DNA of 32,929 nt from CAXFCD01 sp964001155 (GTDB lineage Bacteria > Fidelibacterota > Marinisomatia > Marinisomatales > UBA1611). Location: NCBI GenBank assembly GCA_964001155.1, contig CAXFCD010000090.1, positions 1 to 32,929 on the forward strand, given 5' to 3'. Below, piece by piece: positions 7,545-15,879 of the stretch; the first letter of the stretch is position 1; each line of letters opens with the position of its first letter. Made by a program: the position numbers and the translations under genes. The notes under the pieces were generated by a model. The model made no database searches, had not been told where the DNA came from, and was given only the letters and a program-made list of their open reading frames with translations.

Positions 7545-8756
7545 GTGAATCTCCACGATAAAATTCGGGCACATATTCTATCAAAGACTGTTTCTCCTGA
7601 AAACCGCACGATTGGCATGGAGGAGGAATGCATTCTTTATACAAAAGATGACCGCCGCCTTCCGGTGAATCCCTGTGATGAATTTTCCGCTACCAATTTA
7701 CTCAAAATCATGAATGAAAATGTGGAAGACAATGGTGTTTATACATTGGAGCCCGGCGGACAATTGGAATGGTCCAGCCCGCCCTTTAAAGATTTGAATC
7801 ATTTATGTTCTGCTCAAAAACGTCATAAAGAAACCTTGGATAATGTGGTGGAAAATTATGAATTGAAAATTATTAGTCTTGGGATTGAACCCAATTATTC
7901 ACCCGAGGACATTGATCTCATTAATCAATTGAAATATCAACTCATGGATGCCAATATGGAGCGGAACGGCACTATGGGGAAATGGATGATGCGAAACAGC
8001 GCCAGCATTCAAATCAATTTTGATATCGTAGATGAGACCGATTTGGAAGAAATGGTTTTTGTGGCAGATTGCCTCCATCCTGTGTGTGCGTATCTTTTTG
8101 CCAATAGTCCATTGCAGTACGGGAAATCGGTGGCGACACAAAATCTCAGAAATATTGTTTGGGAAAATACGGATAATCATCGTTGTCGAAATTTGATAGA
8201 CCATGGCATTGATCGCCCAGATCACCTGATGGATCGATTTATTAATTATGTGATGACCGTTCCCGGCATCTTTCAACTTGATGAATCCGGTACAATTGTA
8301 GATACAGATCAAACATTAGGCAGTCGGCTAAAAGTATTGGAAAAATCAGACCAAATACGGAAAGAAGATATTAAAGCAGCGCTACATCAAATATTTACCA
8401 ATGTTCGTTTGAAAGATCTTGTGGAAGTCCGTGGCGCAGATCGACCACCTATGGGACATGAAATGGCGCCGGTGGCTTTTTGGACTGGTGTTTTAACTGT
8501 AAAATCTGTCCGTAATGAGATTCTGTCAGTTGTGAAAAATTGGAACATAGAAGAACGCCACCAATTCAATAAAGCATCCTTAACATTGGACGACACTCAA
8601 ACCGGCCCAACCGGAAAAACTTATAGAGAATGGAACCAATGGGTTGCTGAAATGGCTTTGTTGGGGCTCAAAAAACGGAAACTAGGAGAAGAGAAGTTTT
8701 TTGATTCATTTTTTGAAAGAGTGATGGATGAAGGGCCGTTTGGGTTCAGAAAGTGA
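7545..8756 (+). CDS. gshA: Glutamate-cysteine ligase, plant/proteobacterial (GCS2) type
   Basis: 403 residues from a GTG start. The opening ENRTIGMEEECILY, the block LEPGGQLEWSSPPFKDLNHL, RNGTMGKWMMRNSASIQINFD, LFANSPL and VEVRGADRPP match, in order, the conserved segments of plant-type gamma-glutamylcysteine synthetase (for example [20 protein letters not shown] and LEMRGADGGP in plant GSH1). The enzyme joins glutamate and cysteine with ATP, the first step of glutathione or a related thiol. The YbdK carboxylate-amine ligases share the fold, but the EPGGQ and GTMG blocks favour the ligase. EgtA of ergothioneine synthesis is another relative. No gshB-like gene is present in the window. Follows the AMIN-like/PEGA gene by 12 bp, so probably co-transcribed though functionally unrelated. 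No strong ribosome binding site is visible. Confidence 0.8.
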   Translation: MNLHDKIRAHILSKTVSPENRTIGMEEECILYTKDDRRLPVNPCDEFSATNLLKIMNENVEDNGVYTLEPGGQLEWSSPPFKDLNHLCSAQKRHKETLDNVVENYELKIISLGIEPNYSPEDIDLINQLKYQLMDANMERNGTMGKWMMRNSASIQINFDIVDETDLEEMVFVADCLHPVCAYLFANSPLQYGKSVATQNLRNIVWENTDNHRCRNLIDHGIDRPDHLMDRFINYVMTVPGIFQLDESGTIVDTDQTLGSRLKVLEKSDQIRKEDIKAALHQIFTNVRLKDLVEVRGADRPPMGHEMAPVAFWTGVLTVKSVRNEILSVVKNWNIEERHQFNKASLTLDDTQTGPTGKTYREWNQWVAEMALLGLKKRKLGEEKFFDSFFERVMDEGPFGFRK

Positions 8757-8757
8757 T

Positions 8758-8777
8758 TAAAGTCCCTAGGGACTTTA
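8758..8777. repeat. Perfect 20-nt palindrome with an adjoining small hairpin
   Basis: TAAAGTCC-CTAG-GGACTTTA is fully self-complementary and begins one base after the gshA stop codon. It shares its last bases with a second small stem, TTAGC-TTGC-GCTAA (8775-8788). It lies between convergent genes and could act as a transcript end or a REP-like element, but no U-run follows directly. Confidence 0.6.
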
Positions 8778-8881
8778 GCTTGCGCTAACAACCAAAATGA
8801 TTATAAGACTTTAATTAAAGCTTTATTGTTTTTAGGTGTTTTATGGAGTGGGTATTGTAAAGTCGTTGTGCATATTTTTAC

Positions 8882-10531
8882 TTAAAATTTAATTCCGAGT
8901 GAAAACCACCAAGTTCCCAGATCCGTCAACTTTGAAAAATGAAGAATGTCCAAGTGTAAGTTTTGATTTATTTCCCAACCCAGACCGAAATTATATGAAC
9001 TAAGATTGGCATTTGATGATGTGATTGAGAATTTGTCACTACTTTTGTACGTTGGTGAATCATTGGTTTGTTGGTTTATCTCCCCCTTGTCAGGTCCATG
9101 CGTGATTCTTGTGTAATTAGAATTTGGTTCATCTTCTTCTGAATATTTGATGTTTCCATGACCAAATAATGGAAGCAAAGTATTGGCACCTAATCGCAAA
9201 TTCAATTTTTTTGATAATTTGGTTTCTACGCCAATTGGAAAATTTAAACTTATAATGTGAGATTGTCCGGCTAATTCAATGCTTTTATTATTATTGAGGG
9301 TGCTTTCATAACCATAATCGTCGTCATCATTTGAGGCGTTTGGATAGACTCTATAATAAGTGTTTTCAGTTACGTCGGGGGCGTCATTTCCATTGAAATA
9401 AACAAAGAAATACTTCACTTTAGCACCAAGAATAAGTTTGGTAATAGATTCAGGAAAATTTAATTCAAAACCATACCCACCTGTTGTGCTAATGATAAAT
9501 GCATTACCAGATATTTCATTTTTTTGTTTTGATTCATTGTAAGTATGACGAAAGAATTCATCGCCCCAACCGGTATCCCAATTTTCATAGAGTTCATAAT
9601 TTTTTGATGTCCATGAAAATGGAACCCAATTTGCTGATAACTTTAGTACCCTTGAAAATGTAATTGTTTCGTTAAGAAAAGACTGCTCTCTATAACGCCC
9701 AAATGCAGACCATCCAGAAACAGAAATAGATTCACTATTGTTATAGTCGTTTTTATAACCATTAATATCATTCAATTCAAAATACTGGTTCAAATAATTG
9801 CTCACATCTTTTATTGAAACATTCAAAAAAGCAGGTTCAATACCAACCGATTTTGAAATTTCGCTTTGTTCTAATTTTTCCACTTTTCCTGCAGAAATAC
9901 CCATAACATAGGTATTATTCATCATGCCATACTCATCCTTCTCTGTCCATTTACTCTCAGTTTGTCCTGTAGCGGTGTATTCAACTGATTCATCATTATC
10001 AGTTGACATTATTCCTGATGAGAATGTGCTAAACTTTAAAAGGAAGCTATAATTCTGGTTCCCATAAAAAAGATTAATATCGCGTCCGCCAAGAACGCCT
10101 TTTGTTTCAAAATCACCTGAACCTGTATTAAGATTCAATCCATTATAAACAGATGAACTTGTATGTTCATTTCGTAACTTAATAGCAAAACCGCTAGATG
10201 AATAGATTACACCAACTTTATTACCTTTCCAGTTGCCAATCCCACCGATCAAGTTTGTCGGGTATAGTGTGTTTCTTAATAGGTTAATATCAGTCTCTGC
10301 AAAATTGGTGGGCATCGCTCCATTTAAATTACTCAGATTTGAAAATATTCTTATTCCCTCGATCTTATTTATGTAATAAGGATTGTAGTAAATATCAGAA
10401 TATTCATCATTTGTGAAATCTAACAATTCTTTACCAAGACCATTCATCCTATAAGAATAGTTGGAGATTTCTGCAAAAGCAGTATTTCCAATTACCAAAA
10501 TCAGAAATAATCTTATTAATTGTTTATTCAT
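8882..10531 (-). CDS. Exported outer-membrane beta-barrel candidate
   Basis: 549 residues. Signal peptide MNKQLIRLFLILVIGNTAFA, then a long sequence of alternating polar and hydrophobic short strands rich in Tyr, Asn, Ser and Gly, ending GIKF; a terminal aromatic after a beta strand is typical of Bam-dependent barrels. The N-terminal part (NDEYSDIYYNPYYI followed by GIRIFSNLS) resembles the start of PorV/FadL-like barrels of the Bacteroidota group, where a short 'D...YNPA' motif precedes the first strand. No plug domain or TonB box is visible, so it is not a TonB-dependent receptor. Substrate unknown. The start is well supported: GGAAGGAAAC lies upstream of the ATG. The 5' region carries a terminator hairpin and a structured element that could control it. 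Confidence 0.68.
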   Translation of the reverse strand: MNKQLIRLFLILVIGNTAFAEISNYSYRMNGLGKELLDFTNDEYSDIYYNPYYINKIEGIRIFSNLSNLNGAMPTNFAETDINLLRNTLYPTNLIGGIGNWKGNKVGVIYSSSGFAIKLRNEHTSSSVYNGLNLNTGSGDFETKGVLGGRDINLFYGNQNYSFLLKFSTFSSGIMSTDNDESVEYTATGQTESKWTEKDEYGMMNNTYVMGISAGKVEKLEQSEISKSVGIEPAFLNVSIKDVSNYLNQYFELNDINGYKNDYNNSESISVSGWSAFGRYREQSFLNETITFSRVLKLSANWVPFSWTSKNYELYENWDTGWGDEFFRHTYNESKQKNEISGNAFIISTTGGYGFELNFPESITKLILGAKVKYFFVYFNGNDAPDVTENTYYRVYPNASNDDDDYGYESTLNNNKSIELAGQSHIISLNFPIGVETKLSKKLNLRLGANTLLPLFGHGNIKYSEEDEPNSNYTRITHGPDKGEINQQTNDSPTYKSSDKFSITSSNANLSSYNFGLGWEINQNLHLDILHFSKLTDLGTWWFSLGIKF

Positions 10532-10590
10532 TGCTTAGTTTCCTTCCATTACATTATCACATCCTTCTTTGCAAACCAATAACACTTATT

Positions 10591-10625
10591 AAATAAAAAG
10601 ACCGCTGGCTTTCACGCCTAGCGGT
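10591..10625 (-). terminator. Rho-independent terminator in the leader of the 8882-10531 gene
   Basis: On the minus strand ACCGCT pairs with AGCGGT and GGC with GCC around a 6-nt loop, with one bulged base, followed by CTTTTTATTT. It lies about 60 nt upstream of the barrel gene start on the same strand. It may therefore attenuate that gene, or end a transcript arriving from the right. Confidence 0.62.
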
Positions 10626-10662
10626 TATCTCATTTTTATTCCTGCCGAAGAAGGAGATATTT

Positions 10663-10728
10663 GGAGTAATCATTTGCTCACCCCCCCGTTCCGGGTCTCA
10701 TGCCGGACTCAATTGGTGACCTATTACC
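10663..10728. ncRNA. Candidate structured RNA element, class not recognised
   Basis: Three nested inverted repeats share one axis: GG..TAAT (10663-10670) with ATTACC (10723-10728), TCACC (10678-10682) with GGTGA (10715-10719), and TCCGG (10690-10694) with CCGGA (10703-10707), separated by internal loops. No convincing gene occupies the 380-bp gap 10532-10912. On the minus strand the order is element, terminator, barrel gene, as in a riboswitch leader. On the plus strand the ATTACC arm overlaps an alternative hairpin. I tried to match the known TPP, SAM, cobalamin, c-di-GMP, fluoride and glycine consensus sequences from memory and found no fit. Confidence 0.35.
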
Positions 10729-10746
10729 TTTTCAGAAGGTGTTTTT
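10726..10746 (+). terminator. Weak terminator-like hairpin overlapping the structured element
   Basis: ACCTT-TTCAG-AAGGT followed by G and five Ts. The ACCTT arm reuses the bases that close the outer stem of the preceding element, so the two folds exclude each other. Confidence 0.35.
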
Positions 10747-10799
10747 GTGGTTGATAAAATATAGACTATCTTCTATAAACAAATCAATATATATAAAAC

Positions 10800-10841
10800 C
10801 ACAGCCCCTCAAGCATCTTGCTTGAGGGGTCTGTGTTTTTT
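10800..10841 (+). terminator. Strong Rho-independent terminator
   Basis: CCCCTCAAGCA pairs perfectly with TGCTTGAGGGG around a TCT loop. CACAG/CTGTG extends the stem past one bulged T, and six Ts follow. No plus-strand gene ends nearby: the previous plus-strand stop is 2 kb upstream and the next gene starts 72 bp downstream. It either insulates the sdh region or ends a short transcript from 10640-10800. Confidence 0.75.
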
Positions 10842-10912
10842 CATCGAAGGCTAACAACCTGAAAGGTTATTGGATTTTTATACCATCCATATCTGTAATT
10901 TCTCCGACGCTC

Positions 10913-11362
10913 ATGAATCAAAAATCAATTCATAATCTCACTTGGATTCCCCTCTTCCTCATCGGCCTTGGGACGATAGGTTTAGGTCTAGGTTGGCTCA
11001 TTCATCCGGAACCCTGGATGCTGGATCAACCGCCCAATGAAGCGCTACTCCAAACCTCATTCAGCAATTTATTTGCTGCTGAAATCAATGCACATCTCCC
11101 GGATTATTTACAAGTGATCTATTCTTTCTTTGGCTGGTGGGTGATCTCCATTGGGCTTTTGATTATCACATATGTTCAAGTCACACGCATGGGAACGGCC
11201 TTAGCTCGAAATTCAATTTTGGGTGTGCTGTTATTTGTCCTGATTGGTGTGACCTATTTGGTGTTCAATTTTATTCCTCTGTCTCCTTTTAAAACTGCGC
11301 TATACTTATTGTTCGGTTTATGGCTCACCAGCGTATTTTTTTCAATAAAGTTAGAAGACTGA
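10913..11362 (+). CDS. Four-helix inner-membrane protein of unknown function
   Basis: 149 residues with four predicted membrane segments: about 11-29 (IPLFLIGLGTIGLGLGWLI), 67-88 (IYSFFGWWVISIGLLIITYV), 101-121 (SILGVLLFVLIGVTYLVFNFI) and 126-144. The loop between the first two carries PEPWMLDQPPNEALL and is probably periplasmic. I do not recognise the family. It is the first plus-strand gene after the terminator at 10800 and lies 72 bp upstream of sdhC, so it may share the sdh transcript. No cofactor-binding residues stand out and a role in respiration is only suggested by position. No good ribosome binding site precedes the ATG, so the start is less certain. Confidence 0.6.
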   Translation: MNQKSIHNLTWIPLFLIGLGTIGLGLGWLIHPEPWMLDQPPNEALLQTSFSNLFAAEINAHLPDYLQVIYSFFGWWVISIGLLIITYVQVTRMGTALARNSILGVLLFVLIGVTYLVFNFIPLSPFKTALYLLFGLWLTSVFFSIKLED

Positions 11363-11434
11363 ATCATCAATTCTCCGTGCACCAACACGTTTGAATCCCT
11401 AATTTCCGTCCTAGGTTTTGGATTATTATACTGA

Positions 11435-12109
11435 ATGAATTCATATTTTAGATCGACGCTTTTCAGGAAAACGCTGGCAACTTTGTCCGGTTTGTTTTTA
11501 GTCCTTTTTCTTGTAGGACATTTAGCCGGGAATCTTCAATTAATTATGTTGTCCGGGGAAGCCGCCCAAAAGCAATTCAATGAATATGCCAAATTCATGA
11601 CCAACAATCCCGGCGTTAAACTTCTCTCTTTTTTAACCTATGGTTCAATCCTGTTGCATACACTGTTAACTCTTTTTCTTGCCATGCAATCCAAAAGTGC
11701 CAGACCGGTGAATTATGCTGTCTCATCAGGTGCAGACAACAGCAGTTGGGCTTCCAGAAATATGCCGCTTCTTGGTGTTTTCATTTTGATATTTCTTGTA
11801 ATCCACTTGCGGAGTTTTTGGTATGAAATACATTGGGGTTCCATCGGAAATGATCCTTGGGGGAATCGAGATCTTTACACAGTTACCGTAACAGCATTCG
11901 AAGAGTTGTGGTACGCGGCATTTTATGTGTTCAGCATGTGTTTACTGGCATTTCATTTGCACCATGGCATCGGGTCAGGCTTTCAGTCGCTGGGGCTTAA
12001 AACTAGAAAATATTTAGACCCAATTGAGAAATTTGCCACGGCATTTTCCATTTTGGTTCCATTGGCATTTGCCAGCATTCCAGTCATTTTGTATTTACAG
12101 AGCATATAA
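11435..12109 (+). CDS. sdhC: Succinate dehydrogenase / fumarate reductase cytochrome b558 subunit
   Basis: 224 residues, five predicted membrane helices, matching the single-subunit b558 family that anchors B-type complex II. Candidate haem-ligand histidines sit where the family places them: H29 (GHLAGN), H75 (LLHTL), H124 (VIHLRSF) and H174-H177 (FHLHHG). Four ligands imply two haems b spanning the membrane. The subunit passes electrons between the iron-sulfur subunit and menaquinone or another quinone. The stop codon overlaps the start of the flavoprotein gene by one base (TAATG), so translation is coupled. Direction (succinate oxidation or fumarate reduction) cannot be read from sequence; Bacteroidota homologues are named either way. 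Confidence 0.93.
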   Translation: MNSYFRSTLFRKTLATLSGLFLVLFLVGHLAGNLQLIMLSGEAAQKQFNEYAKFMTNNPGVKLLSFLTYGSILLHTLLTLFLAMQSKSARPVNYAVSSGADNSSWASRNMPLLGVFILIFLVIHLRSFWYEIHWGSIGNDPWGNRDLYTVTVTAFEELWYAAFYVFSMCLLAFHLHHGIGSGFQSLGLKTRKYLDPIEKFATAFSILVPLAFASIPVILYLQSI

Positions 12110-14022
12110 TGTTAGATAGTAGAATTCCAGACGGCCCCTTAGCAGAAAAATGGACAAATTATAAATCCAAAGTTCCGTTGGTGAGCCCTGCCAATAAGCG
12201 ACGGTTAGAAGTCATCGTGATTGGGACAGGATTGGCAGGCGCATCGGCTGCATCTTCCATGGCAGAAATGGGTTACAATGTAAAAGCATTCTGCTTTCAG
12301 GATAGCCCAAGACGTGCTCACTCCATCGCTGCTCAGGGTGGAATCAATGCAGCAAAAAATTATCAAAATGACGGAGATTCCGTTTACAGACTTTTTTATG
12401 ACACAATCAAAGGCGGCGATTATCGCGCACGAGAAGCCAATGTGTATCGTTTGGCAGAAGTGAGTACAAACATCATTGATCAATGTGTTGCCCAAGGCGT
12501 TCCATTTGCGAGGGAATACGGCGGCACTTTGGCCAATCGATCTTTTGGGGGTGTGCAAGTTTCACGAACATTTTACGCTCGAGGACAAACAGGCCAACAA
12601 TTGTTATTAGGCGCTTACAGCGCATTGAGCCGACAGATTGCCAAAGGCGGCGTAAAAATGTATAACCGACACGAAATGTTGGACATTGTAAAAATAGATG
12701 GCAAGGCAAGAGGTGTGATTGTTCGAAACCTCATGACAGGTGAGTATGAACGCCATTTTGGCCATGCAGTGGTGTTGGCAACAGGCGGATATGGCAATGT
12801 ATTTTATTTGTCCACCAACGCAATGGGAAGCAACGTGACCGCTGCCTGGAAAGCCTATAAAAAAGGTGCCATGTTTGGGAATCCATGTTTCACACAAATT
12901 CATCCAACATGTATCCCTGTTTCCGGCGAGTATCAATCCAAGCTCACATTGATGTCAGAATCATTGAGAAATGACGGACGGATTTGGGTACCAAAAAAAC
13001 AAGGCGATAATCGAAAACCAGAAGAGATTCCTGAAGAAGATCGAGATTATTATTTAGAGCGTCGGTATCCAGCGTTCGGGAATTTGGTACCGCGGGATGT
13101 GGCATCTCGTGCAGCCAAAGAACGATGCGATGAAGGGTTTGGTGTGGGTCCCACAAAACTCGCAGTTTATCTTGATTTTAAGGATGCCATCAACCGATTG
13201 GGCGAAGATGTGGTGAGTGCTCGATACGGTAACTTATTTGAAATGTATGAAAAAATTACGGGTGACAATCCGTATAAAACGCCCATGCGGATTTACCCCG
13301 CCGTCCATTACACCATGGGCGGATTGTGGGTTGATTACAATTTGATGACAACAGTTCCGGGGCTCTATGCCATCGGCGAATGTAATTTTTCAGATCATGG
13401 CGCTAATCGATTGGGCGCTTCTGCACTGATGCAGGGACTGGCCGACGGCTATTTTGTCTTGCCTTATACTATCGGACAATATTTATCAAACGATATCAGA
13501 ACGCCTGCGATTTCCACAGATCATGAAGCATTTGAAATAGCAGAATCAGAATCCCGCGCAAGAAATGAACAATTGCTGAATAATAATGGAAATCGTTCTG
13601 TGGAAAGTTTTCACCGAGATTTAGGCCATATTATGTGGGAGTATTGTGGCATGGCCCGAAATGAATCTGGCCTCACAAAGGCCATTAGTGATATTCAATC
13701 CTTGAAAAAAGATTATTGGGAAAATGTTTGTGTTCCGGGAAGGGACGATGTTTTAAATCCCGAATTGGAAAAGGCCGGGCGCGTGGCAGATTTTATTGAA
13801 TTGGGCGAGCTCATGGTCCGAGATGCATTGGATCGGAATGAGTCTTGCGGAGGACATTTCAGAGAAGAATCTCAAACCGATGAAGGTGAAGCCAAGCGAG
13901 ATGATGAAAATTTTACTTTCTCATCCGCATGGGAATACAAAGGCGAGGGTGACGCTCCTGTCCGAAATAAAGAGAAACTGACATTTGATACCGTTCATTT
14001 AACACAACGGAGTTACAAGTAA
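12109..14022 (+). CDS. sdhA: Succinate dehydrogenase / fumarate reductase flavoprotein subunit
   Basis: 637 residues, normal for the B-type enzyme. An N-terminal extension precedes the FAD-binding VIVIGTGLAGASAA (35-48). H71 in AHSIAAQGGINAA is the histidine that carries covalently bound FAD. HPTCIP near residue 265 and the later ANRLGASALMQGLADG segment belong to the dicarboxylate and FAD site. CGMARNESG in the C-terminal domain corresponds to the helical-domain motif of the family. It oxidises succinate to fumarate, or the reverse, on the cytoplasmic face of the membrane, using the iron-sulfur partner encoded next. It overlaps the genes on both sides by one base, so all three subunits are translated together. 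The start is fixed by the TAATG overlap. Confidence 0.96.
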   Translation: MLDSRIPDGPLAEKWTNYKSKVPLVSPANKRRLEVIVIGTGLAGASAASSMAEMGYNVKAFCFQDSPRRAHSIAAQGGINAAKNYQNDGDSVYRLFYDTIKGGDYRAREANVYRLAEVSTNIIDQCVAQGVPFAREYGGTLANRSFGGVQVSRTFYARGQTGQQLLLGAYSALSRQIAKGGVKMYNRHEMLDIVKIDGKARGVIVRNLMTGEYERHFGHAVVLATGGYGNVFYLSTNAMGSNVTAAWKAYKKGAMFGNPCFTQIHPTCIPVSGEYQSKLTLMSESLRNDGRIWVPKKQGDNRKPEEIPEEDRDYYLERRYPAFGNLVPRDVASRAAKERCDEGFGVGPTKLAVYLDFKDAINRLGEDVVSARYGNLFEMYEKITGDNPYKTPMRIYPAVHYTMGGLWVDYNLMTTVPGLYAIGECNFSDHGANRLGASALMQGLADGYFVLPYTIGQYLSNDIRTPAISTDHEAFEIAESESRARNEQLLNNNGNRSVESFHRDLGHIMWEYCGMARNESGLTKAISDIQSLKKDYWENVCVPGRDDVLNPELEKAGRVADFIELGELMVRDALDRNESCGGHFREESQTDEGEAKRDDENFTFSSAWEYKGEGDAPVRNKEKLTFDTVHLTQRSYK

Positions 14023-14774
14023 TGGCAGACCTAAACCTGACATTAAAAATATGGCGACAAGATGGCCCCAACGACTCCGGTGGATTTAAGTCCTTTGATG
14101 TTTCCGGGCTCAACACACATATGTCATTTTTGGAAATGCTGGACGTACTCAATGAACAATTGGTAAACGTTGGTGATGAACCGGTTGCTTTTGACCATGA
14201 TTGCAGAGAAGGCATTTGTGGTATGTGCTCCATGGTGATTAATGGTCGGCCTCATGGCCCCCTTGAAGGGACAACAACTTGTCAGCTTCACATGCGACAT
14301 TTTAAAGATGGCGATACCATTACAATCGAACCATGGCGAGCCAAACCATTCCCTGTTGTAAAAGATCTTGTGGTAGATCGTACACCGTTTGACCGCATTA
14401 TCCAAGCAGGCGGGTTTGTATCTGTAAACACTGGGAGCGCACCGGATGGTAATGCTGTTCCGATTGGGAAAGATATTGCTGAGGATGCTTTTGATGCAGC
14501 AGCCTGCATTGGATGTGGCGCCTGTGTGGCTGCCTGTAAAAATGCTTCCGCAAGTTTGTTTGTTGCAGCCAAAGTGTCGCAATTAGCCTTACTTCCACAG
14601 GGTCAGCCGGAGCGGGAACAGCGCGCCATTAATATGGTGAACCAAATGGATGAGGAAGGCTTTGGCCATTGCACCAATACAGGTGCCTGTGAAGCAGAAT
14701 GCCCGAAAGAGATCTCAGTGGATTATATCAGAAAAATGAATTGGGAATACCATCGAGCCAATGTGAAAGGTTAG
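14022..14774 (+). CDS. sdhB: Succinate dehydrogenase / fumarate reductase iron-sulfur subunit
   Basis: 250 residues. Cluster ligands are all present: C61, C66, C69 and C87 for [2Fe-2S] (CREGICGMC and TTTCQ); C162, C165, C168 with C227 for [4Fe-4S] (CIGCGACVAAC); and C172, C217 and C223 for [3Fe-4S] (HCTNTGACEAEC). It wires electrons from FAD in SdhA to the haems and quinone site of SdhC. The start overlaps the sdhA stop by one base. The gene closes the operon and is followed 21 bp later by a strong hairpin terminator. The cysteine pattern and length match the B-type enzymes of Bacteroidota and epsilonproteobacteria. Confidence 0.96.
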   Translation: MADLNLTLKIWRQDGPNDSGGFKSFDVSGLNTHMSFLEMLDVLNEQLVNVGDEPVAFDHDCREGICGMCSMVINGRPHGPLEGTTTCQLHMRHFKDGDTITIEPWRAKPFPVVKDLVVDRTPFDRIIQAGGFVSVNTGSAPDGNAVPIGKDIAEDAFDAAACIGCGACVAACKNASASLFVAAKVSQLALLPQGQPEREQRAINMVNQMDEEGFGHCTNTGACEAECPKEISVDYIRKMNWEYHRANVKG

Positions 14775-14795
14775 ATTCCTTCACATTTTTGATGT

Positions 14796-14830
14796 AAAAA
14801 AGCCCCGCTCAATAATGATTGGGGCTTTTT
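14796..14830. terminator. Bidirectional terminator between sdhB and tonB
   Basis: AAAAAGCCCC pairs with GGGGCTTTTT around a 14-nt loop. Both strands therefore read a GC stem followed by a U-run, as expected between convergent transcripts. Confidence 0.85.
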
Positions 14831-14854
14831 AGTTTATAGAAATGACGGGTTGTT

Positions 14855-15469
14855 TTATTTAAGTCTAAAATTAACCGGGATTGAAATCCAAACGGCCACG
14901 GCCCTTTCCCGTTGTGTTGCCGGAACAAATTTAGTACGGCGAATGGCTTCCATAGCAGCCTCATCCAAACCGGTATTGGGCACACCTTTTAAGATCAATG
15001 TTTCTTTCACGCGGCCCTTTTCATCGATAAAAGCCTGAACCACCACAATTCCTTCAATTCCTGCCTCTTGGGCGATTTCAGGATAAACCGGTCTAATTGC
15101 AGACTTTGGTCGCGGTGGATCATCATAAGGAATAAATGTGACTCTGGGACCGGATGGCGGTGGTGGTGGCGCATCCAGGTTTGAAAAATCATCAAAGTCT
15201 AATTCATCCAATGTCAAATCATCTGCAATATCTTCATCATCAGAGGGCACCGGAATAGAAGGCCGTGCCGGCGGGGGGGTATTGTCAATTTGCTGCGTCT
15301 GGGGAATATCTATATTCTCAATAATGACCTGATCCACTTCTTCAAACTCCATGGTATTCAAAAATCTCGGAAACATGAGAAAATTCATAATGACAAGCGC
15401 AACACCGATCAGGCCTGTAATCCGGATTACAACCGGGTATTTCGCTTTCAGTGGATTCATGTGTTCCAT
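14855..15469 (-). CDS. tonB: TonB family energy-transducing protein
   Basis: 204 residues. One N-terminal membrane helix (about 13-34), a periplasmic linker with PPP runs (PPPAR, APPPPPSGP) and an unusually acidic stretch (DDEDIADDLTLDELDFDD), then a TonB C-terminal domain (about 125-204: RPVYPEIAQEAGIEGIVVVQ, LDEAAMEAIRRTKFVPA, VWISIPVNFRLK). Family members carry the proton-motive energy harvested by ExbB-ExbD to outer-membrane receptors. The gene overlaps the upstream exbD stop by one base (TGATG). No TonB-dependent receptor is encoded in the window. The acidic rather than Pro-Lys linker is atypical of enterobacterial TonB but is seen in some short TonB proteins. Confidence 0.88.
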   Translation of the reverse strand: MEHMNPLKAKYPVVIRITGLIGVALVIMNFLMFPRFLNTMEFEEVDQVIIENIDIPQTQQIDNTPPPARPSIPVPSDDEDIADDLTLDELDFDDFSNLDAPPPPPSGPRVTFIPYDDPPRPKSAIRPVYPEIAQEAGIEGIVVVQAFIDEKGRVKETLILKGVPNTGLDEAAMEAIRRTKFVPATQRERAVAVWISIPVNFRLK

Positions 15470-15879
15470 CAGTCCACCAGCGTTTTGGATGAATAATTCA
15501 ATTTCAAAGCTTCCACTTTCCGAAGGTTATCATGAATATCCGAGATGAGTCCCATTTCTGCCTCTTCGTCTCCTTTCAAGGATACAACAATTTGCGGATC
15601 AGCTACCCGTTTATCATACATCACCAGGGAAACATCATCTACGCCAAGTAAACGATCATCAATGGAAATAAGACCTTCTTTGGACACCCAAACCTGAACG
15701 GTGTGCCGCTTTGATTTCAGCTTTTCGATCCGCTTGGCCTTTGGCAGATTCACAGGGAGTCCGGAGTACTCTTTTAGAACCGTTGTGACCATAAAAAAAA
15801 CCAGGAGCATAAAGATAATGTCTGGCATAGAGGCCGTAGGTATTTCGCTTGAAATTTGTGTTTTGCGTGAAAATTTCAT
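15469..15879 (-). CDS. exbD: ExbD/TolR family protein, second copy
   Basis: 136 residues. A short cytoplasmic N terminus, then the membrane helix SMPDIIFMLLVFFMVTTVL with the family aspartate in SMPDI (D20), needed for proton conduction in ExbD/TolR, and a periplasmic domain (about 45-136). With ExbB it forms the motor that energises TonB. It starts directly after the other exbD stop and ends overlapping tonB by one base, so the four genes are tightly coupled. It differs enough from the preceding copy (for example KEYSGLPVNLPKAKRIEKLK against DTDKGLGIVLPPPGDME) that they are old paralogues and not a recent duplication. Confidence 0.9.
   Translation of the reverse strand: MKFSRKTQISSEIPTASMPDIIFMLLVFFMVTTVLKEYSGLPVNLPKAKRIEKLKSKRHTVQVWVSKEGLISIDDRLLGVDDVSLVMYDKRVADPQIVVSLKGDEEAEMGLISDIHDNLRKVEALKLNYSSKTLVD

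Noticed and set aside
7899..8312. 137-residue minus-strand frame inside gshA
   Set aside because: The plus frame contains conserved ligase motifs throughout this stretch.
10557..10673. 38-codon minus-strand frame starting MITPNISFFGRN
   Set aside because: It spans the terminator hairpin at 10591-10625 and part of the structured element, and lacks a ribosome binding site; more likely a chance frame through a leader RNA.
10845..10870. Integron attC-like core (GCTAACAACC)
   Set aside because: It lacks the paired RYYYAAC/GTTRRRY sites and no integrase or cassette array is present.
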